Shown here: piece after piece, positions 1-10,600 of the stretch
Layout: each line of letters begins with the position of its first letter
How positions within the stretch are numbered: position 1 is the stretch's first letter
From: Tubiluchus corallicola
Lineage: Eukaryota; Priapulida; Priapulimorpha; Priapulimorphida; Tubiluchidae
Length of the DNA: 64,000 nucleotides
Assembly: GCA_030141605.1 (NCBI GenBank)
Contig: JAQGDQ010000018.1
Location: 970,501 to 1,034,500 of the forward strand
Reading direction: 5' to 3'
Translations under genes and position numbers: made by a program
Notes under the pieces: model-generated
What the model saw: the letters and a program-made list of their open reading frames with translations, nothing else
Database searches by the model: none
Told to the model about the DNA's origin: nothing

Positions 1-675
1 GTAAGCAGCTAGCAGTAAGAAATATAGGCGATATAAACTATAATGGCAAATTTTTATCTAAATGGGAAGCCAATGTCTTTTCAGAAATGAAAAATTTGAC
101 TGTGTGACATATTTAAATATATGCAGCTGACTTGATTAATTCGACAGCAGGCCTAGCCATGATTCTGTACATGTTTACACCTTTATGTTAGGACACATGA
201 GTTGTTAAAACAATCAACTAAGCTATGGGCACTTTTGTCAACAAGTGATAATTGTCTAGGTGCGGCTGGTCACAGCATAAATTGTTTTACAAGTGCTTTT
301 TTATATTGGACTCATTGGCGGGACATTCTGAAAACTTCGTAATAAATGGGGTTTCGTAATAACTAGTTTTGTCTTAACCATAAGTGATTACATAGATTTT
401 ATTATAACCGTGGCAGGGACGTAACAAAATCACCGTACTACTGAGAGTTTCATTATAAGCCGAATCGTATTACTGGGATTCGACTGTATTGTCAAACTGA
501 TACAAGTTTATGAAGTATATAATGTCACAGTTTAAGTTCAGAGATTATTTGTTTAATATTAAACTTACCAGTGTTTAGTTGTAATTATGTTAAAATACTA
601 ACACTATAGAAATTTCTTAAGAAGGATGTGTAAAATAGGCACATTTACCTTTCCACCTTTCGATTGTTTAATCTA

Positions 676-2355
676 TAGTGGAACCTCGTTATCCCCCCCC
701 CCCGTTCTAACGCCAGCCTAGCCATAGCGCCAACTTTTACCCTATCCCGAATTCCGAATTCCATAATATATTAAATATAGGAAATACCACCAACCTCGCC
801 TACCATCATCCGCCAATGTATCTGCTGTGCCAAAAGTCTATTTTACATAATAAATCTACTACGTTATAATGCCAACCAAGATAGAGCACAGTGAATTACT
901 GTTGAAAAACAGCCTTTGTGTGGTAAAAAGCAATGATTTCTGAACAGAAAAACAATTATGGTGTTTAACTTAAGTACAAGATTTCCGGTAGATAAGATTC
1001 AGTACTGAACTAATATGAATTTAATGGCTATTAAAGCTGATTGACTCAAGGTCAAGTTATATGAGGCTGCTATCTACAGTCTTAATTCTTTAGTAATGTT
1101 ACATTGCGAGTGTTGATGGGCCATGAGGGTGCTTATTTCCCTGATCAGCTGCTATCTAATTAACCTGTATTTCACAAAATTGCTTCTCCACATTGTGTTA
1201 CATAAAAGTTTCTCAGTGTAGCGCCATACAACTACAAATGTCATTAAAAATGGTACAGGAAAAACAGACATGGTAAAAATTTCACAGCAAAAAATGGCAC
1301 ACTTAGTTAAATACGTGCTTAGGGTTAGGGTTACAGTGGTGAATAATTATTTTAGTTATTTTACCTCTGCCAAGGAAGTTGTTATGCTGTTTGTTTAGTG
1401 TTTTTTGTTTGTTATGGCAGTAAGCCTATTATGCAAAAACTATCTAGCAGAGTTCCAAGAGAGTTGTGAAGAACTGCGGGCATGGAGTCTCAAAATGGGA
1501 AACTTCGCTAATTCTTTTTTCCTAAAACTTGATCAAACACCACTTACAAAAAAACATGCGTAAAAAACTTCGTAGAGATCTCAGGGAGATTGTTTAGTAG
1601 GGCCTACTTCTTTTTTGTCATCTTCACCTGGACAAACAACTACGAGTTAGTTCCAGGTCCATTTCGAGAAATTGTCACTTGGAAAACTGTGTAGCTCTGT
1701 CTATAATCTTTGCTTATTAATGTGTATAGCCTTATAAGCTGACTTGGTATGTATATTTCTCATTCTATTACCATCTCGAAAATTAATGGTTAAAAAGGTA
1801 GATAGACACTATGTGGAGCATTTGTGCATTATTGATTATAAATCTATGTAATAAACAAATATTTTGTGGGTCTTTGGCTAGTCTTTATAATACCAATACA
1901 TGTACGTTTTTATATGTTTGCTTGTTTATCTTTGTGTTAAACTTTTTGAAACAAAAGAATCAAACGAAAAATTAAGATTGTTCAGCTTTGGCAGAGATTT
2001 GCTTCCTACTGAGTGCATTTTAGTTTTATTATAGAAATCAGTTGCATCAAAATAACTCGTGCCATTTTTTTCCTGTGCCATTTTTACCTACTTTTCCATT
2101 TGTGCCATTTTTACTGCACACCTAGAACTACACCTGCAATGTTAATGCAGCACAAATGTACAGTATAGCACATGTATTGTTGTAGGTGTAATAATATTAT
2201 ACTATTTATCACGTATTAAATTTAAGTAGGAAACAAGATAGAGGTTACACAGTACAAAGGATTTCATTTTAATGAACCTTGCCTTACTGCCCAACCTCAC
2301 TATAGTGCCATATTTGGTGGTGTTCCATACCTGGCGTTATAACGAGGTTTGACTG
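676..2355. mobile_element. pogo/Tigger-like DNA transposon remnant with TA target duplication
   Basis: The left end reads TAGTGGAACCTCGTTAT. The right end, read on the minus strand, is CAGTCAAACCTCGTTATAA. The two termini are inverted copies of each other and each is flanked by TA (674-675 and 2356-2357). AACCTCGTTAT termini with TA duplication are typical of the pogo/Tigger group of Tc1-mariner elements. No transposase frame is visible. A run of 11 C (693-703) lies in the left end. A second repeat has inserted into the interior (1245-2118). Superfamily assignment is inference from the termini. Confidence 0.65.
1245..2118. mobile_element. repeat with ATGGCAC-type inverted arms, nested copy
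   Basis: The left arm holds AAAAATGGTACAGGAAAAA and AAAATGGCACACTTAG; the right arm holds the inverse (GTGCCATTTTTACCTACTT and similar). The core contains ATTATTTTAGTTATTTTACC, then CTCTGCCAAGGAAGTTGTT and a GTTTGTTTAG stretch. The core matches a second copy at 51851-52886 over several hundred bases. This copy lies inside the pogo-like element at 676-2355, so it inserted later. It encodes nothing convincing. Confidence 0.7.
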
Positions 2356-3615
2356 TAGTCTTGTAGGCATACAAGATTATTTTCCGATAAATCCTATGCT
2401 CTGAGATATTCTGTTTAAGAATGACTGAATGACTTACGAGCTTCATTTTGACTCATGGTGTTTGTGGTGCTACTGAACAACATTCACCACTTAGTATTAC
2501 ATGGCAGCACTGCAAATTTTTTGATCTTTGACATTGTAATGATTGTATTGGCTTTCACGTTTGCCACAGGTGCTGTATTTGCATGCGTTGATGCCCCGAA
2601 AGTGATGTATAAAGTTATATAAACAATTTCGTGAATTTCATTTTTAACCTGTTAAAGGTTTTGTATCACAGTTGTGGATTTATTAAGGTTTTTGGCAAAG
2701 TTGGTTTTAAGCAAACAGTGTGAGTGCATTGAACACAGGCATGTTTAAATTTCTCTTTAAATGCACAGTTGCGTCTGCAATTAATCATGATAAATCTTAA
2801 ATACGGTATTCCATTTCACTGAATTTTTTTAACTGGATAATGATAGTGCACTACTTATTTTTTTTTCAAATTGTATCCAAGCAAAGTAGAAAGTTTTCCA
2901 AATTTTCATGAACAACTAAAAATTTTTTTTTATTTTTATGATCGCATAATTAGCAGTTGCAGAGGGGCCTAGAAGTACAGATTCTTCTGTTTTTTTGACT
3001 GTTGATCATAACTTTTGGTTACTGATGCTCTTTGAATTTTTACATCGATGCCACACAAGCTTGCTGCATTGGCAATTTATAGTCCATTATTGCAAATTCT
3101 AGTATTGTATGAACTGCTAAGTCAAGATACTCTTTGTTGATTTATTTAGCATAACCATTGGGAGTGCAGTTAGGGATCTTGAGTTTTACTGTTAATCAGG
3201 TTGAGACTCACAAAATATTTATTTATTTGTTTGCTTCTCACTGTTGACTGTTTGGGGGGTAAACAGCTAAGTTTTATTTCAGTTGGTTGTTTAGTTTATG
3301 TTGTCTATTTAGCTTGAAAGTTTCACAATATAAGTAGAAGGAGCTTCTTAATTTTCTCTGATATTTCCGATTAGAAGAACATAAAATGGTCTAAAGGTTA
3401 AATAACACAACGAAAATGCTGCAAATTTTCAAGAGCCCAGACCTCTTGGCTGATTGCCTTTGGTACTTGCAGACTCGATCACATCTGAATTCCTCCTTTT
3501 TTACAACCCTATAAAAAGTTAGTATGTTTAATAATGAACTTTATTTTTTCAGATAAAGTAATGTGACAATATAAGTGTAATAACAATCGTACGACAAGAA
3601 TTTTCAAACACGGTA

Positions 3616-5166
3616 ATGGCACCTACTATTCAAACCAAATCTATAGAAGAAAGAGAAAGATCTAAAAGAAGTGGTGAGAAAAAGTCAGATTTAGTAGTGC
3701 GCGTTAAGTATTGCAATACTCTTCCGGATATTCCATTTGATCCAAAGTTTATCACTTATCCTTTTGAGTCAAACAGGTTTGTGCAGTACAACCCAACATC
3801 ACTTGAGAGAAATTATAAGCATGACCTTCTGACTGAACACGATTTAGGTGTTAATATTGACTTGATAGATCCGGACACGTATAAGATTGATCATACTGTG
3901 CTCTTGGATGCTGCAGACGAAAAGCTGCTGGAGGAAGAAGTTGCTACACCTCAAGATTCAAAACGGTCAAGACAGCATAGAAAAAATGTCTCTTGGATGA
4001 GGAAAACTGAATACATTTCTACAGAATATAACAGGTTTACTCCACAAGCAGGTGCCGAAGCTAAAATAGGAGCAGGCAGCGCAAGGAAACGATTCAAGGA
4101 AGATGATATATATAAAGACAGAGAGAGCCAGCTGCAGGCAATTGAAAGTTCATTTCAACAAGCCAAAGAACCAATCGAAAAGCATTATAGTAAGCCTGGT
4201 GTCACTCCTGTTGAAGTATTGCCATTTTTCCCGGATTTCGATATGTGGATACATCCTTGTGCACAGGTGATATTCGACAGTGACCCAGCACCTCAAGGAA
4301 AATCTACATCTGTTCAGAGTGAGGAGATGTCACAAGCCCTGATAAGAGGTATGATGGATGATGAAGGAAATCAATTTGTAGCTTACTTCTTGCCAACTGA
4401 AGAAACTGTAGGAAAACGAAAAAGAGATGCAGAAGACAGTGTTGAATACAGAGATGATGATGTCTATGACTATACTATAGCCCGCTCGTACAATTGGACA
4501 GTCAAAAATAAAGCTTCACGTGGTTACGAAGAAAACTATTTTTGTGTATTCAGAAATGACGCTGTATATTACAATGAATTAGAGACAAAAGTATGCTTGA
4601 GTAAACGACGTTTGAAAGATGGTAGCTTTCAGCATCAAAAATCTCGGTTATTAGTGCAGCACAGATCCTTAACAGAAGCAGAAAGAAACTTGCAGTTGGC
4701 AAGACTAAGGGCACTTGAACCACCCGGAGAAGAGGACGAGGAAATGGAAATAGATCAGGAAGCTGATAAACAAGAAAATGACTCTGGAGATGAGAGTGAT
4801 ATAAAATCTGACCGAGGGAATACAGAAACACTGTCAAATGCCGAAAACGAAATCCTGGGAACACAGTCAAATGACGAAGATGAAAATGTAAACAATGATG
4901 TAGGAAGTCAGCATTCTGATGCCAAGTCCCGCAATAGAAGTGTATCACAATCACCATCTCCTCAGTCTCGTGAAAGGTCTAAATCTCGAAGTCGTTCAAA
5001 ATCACCTAGCGGCAGTGAAAAAGAAGTGGAAAGTCCCGCTGAGAGTGGACAAGAGGAAAGTGATAAAGAAGACAAAAAATCTGATGCTGGTAGTGGAAGT
5101 GAAAACGAAGAAGAAAATCCGGAAAAGGAAATCTTTGGAAGCGTTAGTGGAAGTGATAGCGACTAG
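3616..5166 (+). CDS. PAF1: RNA polymerase II-associated factor 1 (PAF1 complex subunit)
   Basis: PAF1 is a core subunit of the nuclear PAF1 complex (with CTR9, LEO1, CDC73 and others). The complex travels with RNA polymerase II and supports elongation and co-transcriptional histone modification. The 516-residue product begins MAPTIQT as in vertebrates. It has the conserved block RVKYCN with [11 protein letters not shown] (residues 29-50), [14 protein letters not shown] (127-140), a PVEV...FPDF stretch, [15 protein letters not shown], and [13 protein letters not shown] near 300. From about residue 370 the tail is Glu/Asp/Ser-rich with RS dipeptides, ending SDSD, as in the family. Length is close to the human protein (about 531). 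The coding sequence is a single exon, which is unusual because vertebrate PAF1 genes are split by many introns. An upstream 3' splice site at 3551-3552 suggests that only the 5' UTR is spliced. Identity is secure; whether this is an intron-poor original or a retrocopy is open. Confidence 0.96.
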   Translation: MAPTIQTKSIEERERSKRSGEKKSDLVVRVKYCNTLPDIPFDPKFITYPFESNRFVQYNPTSLERNYKHDLLTEHDLGVNIDLIDPDTYKIDHTVLLDAADEKLLEEEVATPQDSKRSRQHRKNVSWMRKTEYISTEYNRFTPQAGAEAKIGAGSARKRFKEDDIYKDRESQLQAIESSFQQAKEPIEKHYSKPGVTPVEVLPFFPDFDMWIHPCAQVIFDSDPAPQGKSTSVQSEEMSQALIRGMMDDEGNQFVAYFLPTEETVGKRKRDAEDSVEYRDDDVYDYTIARSYNWTVKNKASRGYEENYFCVFRNDAVYYNELETKVCLSKRRLKDGSFQHQKSRLLVQHRSLTEAERNLQLARLRALEPPGEEDEEMEIDQEADKQENDSGDESDIKSDRGNTETLSNAENEILGTQSNDEDENVNNDVGSQHSDAKSRNRSVSQSPSPQSRERSKSRSRSKSPSGSEKEVESPAESGQEESDKEDKKSDAGSGSENEEENPEKEIFGSVSGSDSD

Positions 5167-7687
5167 GTGATGGCTGCTATATTGACAATTTGTGACTCTT
5201 AAGTGTTTTATTGTTAACTTGGCTAATTACCATTTTCTACCTGTTGTAATTGCCAGTCTTGTGTATCATTGTAGGATGAATGCAGTGCTGAGCAATAGTA
5301 AACTGGTCACAAATGGCAAATGGAGTAAAAAGAAATTGGTAAACACATACACCTCACATAACTGCAACGGATCATTATTAGTATGTAACTGTTATTAAAT
5401 GCAGTTAAATTTGAGTAGCAACAACAGCAAGTCTGCAATACGTGTGGTTTCAATTTGTGATTTGATGTGTTGAAATCCTTAACAAATTCAAAGAATTTAG
5501 AATTTAGAATTACGTTGTAGTTAAATATAACGTAACATACCTTTTGGTTTTATTCCATTTTTCTGACTTGATAGACTCTTAATTATCTTATTCGACTTGA
5601 TGTGTTACTTGGTTCTTGTGTTTCTGGTCCTCATTATTTGTTTAGTCATTTTTTCATTGTTTCGATCAAATTTAATGTTTTTAGTCAGGTTTTGACAAAC
5701 ATCCTACATGTTGAAGCTCTAATAATTATAAAATTAGGAACGGTGTTTTCAAAATTAGAAACAATTAGGGCAAAAGGATGCTTTCATATTAAAAGTTCTC
5801 TCGTGTGGGTTTATATGGTTTCTTCGTGGACTGAATTTGCTAACTGAATGATTAGCAAATAACAAAAGTGACATTCATCCAGGCTAGCCAGCTTTTGTGG
5901 TGGCTGAGGTTACTGTTTGCCTTTTACATTATTTTCCAGGAGTACTTCAGCACTAAGCTGCCCTTGAGAAACCTGATTGTTTGTAAAAAATGGCTGTTTG
6001 AAACCTGTAAATATTTGCACTTACTGAAAACTTTTTTATACATTCTTAACTATTAATTTAATTTAAATATTTAATTTATTCGTAATTGAAACATCATTTG
6101 TGTGAACACACTAACCGTTTTGAAAATGGTTTCAAAATGGTTTACATTTCTGTGTAAAAAAGGGCAAGAGAAACGCATGTATGAGTCTGTTTTAAAGTTT
6201 AAATTGATAAAAAAAAATCAGCACACTGACTAAAGATAGACTATTAATTAAATCATCAAAGCAAAAATCTTAATATAACGCATGCTACTTGAATTCAAAT
6301 CACATGGAAATAAGATAGTGATTCATGTAAAAGCCTAAAAACTTCATGCAACAGTACCATTCTTAAAGAAACAAATTTTGCTGTATAATACGGATTTTCT
6401 CTTTGTGGTAACACATTAGCTGCAATCTATTGCTGCTTTTTATTTAATGTTGATTAACAGTTGAAGATAAAACTTGGTTAAAAATAAGATTTTTTTTATT
6501 TTAAAATTTTCAAAAGTTTTTAAATTTATAGCACTATTGAATTACTCAATGTGAGAGCTGAAGGCCAAAAAAATAAAACGAACAATGTAGAACCTTACAG
6601 TTTAACTTCTACAAGTAGTTCTAATATAATTATCTTAATACAAAGCGAAAGGTATTTCAAATGTTTTTCAATCGAAATTTGCATTCGGTCTTTTAACTGT
6701 CAGTGGTTCTATGTCTGGTGGTTAATTATTTTGCGTGTGGTCTTTTGACCGGCAATCCTTTGAACTCGAACGTTCGATGCTCAGTTTGCTCGCCTTATTT
6801 TGCAGTTCAGGGATCGCGTCGTGGGAAATAACTTCTATTTAATTTAAATTCAATTTATTGCTCAAATACATGATACATAATGTACATTGGTAAGACAAAA
6901 TACTTTACATACATGTCAAATAGTGCATACATATAAATTAATTAATATAAGCTTTGTGCAAAAAGGTTATTTTCAGTGATAGTAATAATAGTAATTAACA
7001 TTTTTGGTATAATTTGTATTAACATAGATAAGTTAGCTAACTGAATGATAAGCACTGAAATCACAGTTTAATGTTGTATTTTTTAGCAATGCAAGGAAAG
7101 GAACAAAAATGACTTAAATAGTATTTGTTTCAGTTATTTGAACAAAAGTTTATAAGGAATAAACAATGACTGAGTTATTAAAGAATCATGATCAAAGTTT
7201 GCTGCTGAGATGCTGATTTCTTCTTCTGTGGAGATATTGGAGAAGTTATTGGCGACTTAAGTTTCTTGTATTGATTTGGACTACGATCCAAACTTATAAA
7301 TAGCCTATAAGAAAGTAAAAGAAAAAACAATAAATAAACTACATTTTATGCAGTACATAATTACACAGACATGTTTAAAATTTCTCATCTCTTAGGGATT
7401 TGAATACTTCCTAGATTTCCATTCAATTAAATTCAGTTTACTTGCTCAAATACGCGAGGAAAAATAAAATTGGAAAATGGGGCTACGATTTTTATAACTA
7501 TTACACAAAGTACTTTCAATAAGTTATCAGACGACAATTGACAGCTGGTTTGGCGGCTGAAGCTACTAAGCGGTGTACTTTTTGGGTCGAGAAGTAACAG
7601 CCAATATGTCAGCACCCAGCAAACCAAAATTTTTCTGTTAAAACACTGTTAAACCTCCGTTAATCCCCTTTAAAGTGCTTAAACGGA
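5167..7687. other. PAF1 3' UTR and PAF1-XPF intergenic region
   Basis: This is AT-rich sequence with no supportable gene. A variant polyadenylation signal ATTAAA (5394-5399) and a canonical AATAAA (6572-6577) are candidates for PAF1 transcript ends; neither is proven. Two related AT-rich stretches sharing TTGCTCAAATAC occur at about 6840-6870 and 7425-7455 and may be fragments of one repeat. The XPF frame upstream of its start codon is closed by TAA at 7661-7663. Confidence 0.4.
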
Positions 7688-10600
7688 ATGAATTCGTTGA
7701 CGTTACTTGATTATGAGCGGGAAATTGTGCTACAGGCATTTCAAGAATCCGCTCTTGTTGTTATGGCAAGGTAAATAAAAGCTCGGTCACAGTCAACATT
7801 AGCTTTTTCCTGCCTTATTAAACACAGTAACTTGTTAGGATAAAATTAATAAATAAAGAAGTGCAACAAACAAATCTGGTTTTAGAAGCAACAGGACTTG
7901 CGTTATCAGCGTGGGTGAGGGCGGAATACTTTGATAAAATTGGTGACTAGCCCACTGAATTGCTAAGTTATCACGATTGCCTTGTGTCGCAAAGAGTTGG
8001 CACTCCTAAACGCCACTCTAGAGATATTGATTTGATTTGATTTATTTCGGTGTAAAATAAGATAAAGTTTTATAATAATATATTTTTACAGAATAAATTC
8101 AATATTCAGACAATGGATTCAAGTGACCTAGTTATTAGAAAAACTGTTATTGTTAACTCTTTGTAACGTGCGAATGCTCACGTCCCCCACCAAGGATATC
8201 ACAGGAACGTGTAGGCAGCTATTTCAGTTGTGGTCCAAAAGAGATCGGAATGCCAATTCATCTACATGAATTATTATAGGTTGCCATAAAGTAAAAATAC
8301 ATGTGTAGGCCTACCTCAGTAAGTCTTCTCTGTAATTACTCCATTTCGTGTTAATGACGCTGAACATTTGACACTTTTCGCTACTTAATGATGCATGTTT
8401 CGTTTTAACAACAATTTTTTATTTTGCTCAAAGTAATTTTTAATTTAGCAACAACGTTTTTCCTAATTTGAAGCATTGAAACAGTATCTATCGTGTTATT
8501 ATGTTCCAAATACACACTTGTAACGTAAAACAATTCAACATTATTTATGTTTTTACTTCCCAACTGACTGCTACATGCTAGTGACTAGTCGTTTTGTATC
8601 AAATCTGTTTGCAGTTGATATGCCTCCAAGCACCCCGGTGGAAACTTTATGCAAAGGAATTTTGCCGGCAACTTGTTGCTATAGCAACCAATGTGGAAAG
8701 CTTGTTTTGTTATGGCATGGCATGGTTAAAAGTGGACTATCAAAATGACTAACTAAACTTAGTTAGTTAGTTAGTTTAATGACTATCAAAAATCAGTTTT
8801 ATTTAAAGTGACGTAATGTTTAAGGGGTAAACCTTGTTTTTAATTTGCTTTGAAACTTTGTTGCTACATTTTAAAGTTATCTTTAGGGTTAAATTGCTTT
8901 CTGAAATTAATTTGCACCATCTGCTGCCTATAATCGTTTCAAATTTAATTGATTTTTGTAGCACTTAAAATAAAGTTTAATATAGTAAGTAATAATTGTA
9001 GGAAAGGAAAACACAAAAAAAAAACAATTAAGGCTTTGCGAACCACACAGATTTGTCAATGTCTTGGGGTCATTAATTTTGCCCAACAAATTATGCACCT
9101 TTACAAGTTTTTTTTATGGCAGGAGGACCAGATGCTAGTTTATTATCAAGATAATCTTCTGAGATGGAATATGGAACTTTCAGAGATGATCACAGTCACA
9201 TTCGGATACGTGTATATGTTCTCTAAATACCAAGAAACGTACAAAATAATTAGCACTTACACTAAAAATAGTTGCCTAAAAGTGTTATTCCTAAGTGGTC
9301 TCTTAACAAATCAGTTGCCAGGCTTGGCATTGCTTAACTTTGGTAGCCTATCACACGCTGTTATTACTCAGTATATGCGTATGTGCAAAGATTAACACGA
9401 TTCACTACCTAGTCGTTCTGATATTACGAGTCTACTTTTTTACTTAACAAGTTGACCATTTTTTTTATTATGTGATCTCTTTTAATCAACACACATAGAT
9501 CAAATAAACTATTTTTTATTGCACATTATCTAAAAGAATTTAGTACAGTTTCAGTAAATTTTATTTGCTATGAAATGACGGTTCGGGTAAAAAACACTTC
9601 TGGGAAATGACAACCCGGGAAAAATTCTTTCTAAGAAAATTGTTTTCTGGGAAACGACTCTACCCTCTGTTTTTTTAGTTTTACTCTTTAACATTTATAA
9701 ATGCAACTTTATAGCTTGTGTATCTGCATTTGACCTGTAACATAGTGGGCTGACCTAAGAACCACCAATACTCGCTTATTTTCTTTAGTGTTTAATATGT
9801 TTATTAACAGCACCATGAAGTGAAGCAGTTAATGTTTCTAGTAATACAGGTTAAGGCAAGCAACAAACTTTACAAAAAAAAAACAATTTTCTTAATCATA
9901 TTCTTTCTGGTGATTCACATTTTTAAATTTTCAGAGGGCTTGGTTTGGATAGAATTTTCTGCTCATTTTTGCAACATTACTGTACAGATGCTGGAAGCCT
10001 TGTTCTTGCACTTAATACTTCTGCAGCAGATGAGGTACTATAATTTTTTTTAAATTGACCCTTGAAGCAGTCTAGACACGCACAGCAATGTTATCAATTT
10101 AGTCTTATTGATAAAATTTATTTCTTCCTGAGAAATGACGTAAAAACACTGGTGTAATTGTTAGCAATTGTCAACCAAAAAAGGGAAAGTTACACATGCA
10201 AATGACAAAAGCGGGTATTTTGGGAGGAACAGAATTATTGTGCACATTATGCACTTTATTATGCACCTTTAGATAATATAGAGAGTGTGAAATTCTAACA
10301 CTTGAAGTTGAATTGATATCATCTTTTCAGGAGCACTTTTGTCAACTCCTTCTCCAGGCAGGTATTAGTCAATTGCCAAAGAACATCACAAGTGATATTG
10401 GGGCTGATGAACGGTAACGTGTTTATCATTTCAACTTACATCTACAAAAACCAATTGAATTTATTTCCTAAGATTTATTTGTACAAAATCTATTTATAGT
10501 GTGTCTGTCAACTGTAAGCCATTATGCTATTTACAGAAGAAACAAGTACTTGGAAGGAGGTGTGTTTTTCGTTACATCTCGCATTTTAGTTGTGGATTTG

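Larger units (their letters stand above)
1..3552. other. non-coding region upstream of PAF1, probable 5' UTR intron at its 3' end
   Basis: No coding exon is recognisable here. The stretch holds a pogo-like transposon (676-2355) with another repeat nested in it, and a probable pogo-type right end near 486 (a CAG-TCGAATCCC-like terminus before TA, read on the minus strand). A good 3' splice site (pyrimidine tract then AG at 3551-3552) lies 63 bases before the PAF1 start codon, which suggests that PAF1 has a spliced 5' UTR. The first bases of the window, GTAAG, look like a splice donor. It is possible, but unproven, that the upstream UTR exon ends just outside the window. Confidence 0.5.

Noticed and set aside
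1319-1336. TTAGGGTTAGGG, telomere-like
   Set aside because: Only two units, inside the minisatellite-armed repeat whose other copy (near 52075) has one; not a telomere or interstitial array.
4550-4957. 135-codon minus-strand open frame
   Set aside because: Lies wholly within the PAF1 coding sequence and its His/Leu/Phe-rich translation is the antisense of the acidic tail.
8949-9395. 148-codon frame in XPF intron 1
   Set aside because: No recognisable family and no splice link to XPF. The true XPF exon 1 (7688-7770) and exon 2 (9935-10034) join directly.
9820-10053. 77-codon frame overlapping XPF exon 2
   Set aside because: It is in the wrong frame; the adjacent frame gives [16 protein letters not shown], matching XPF.
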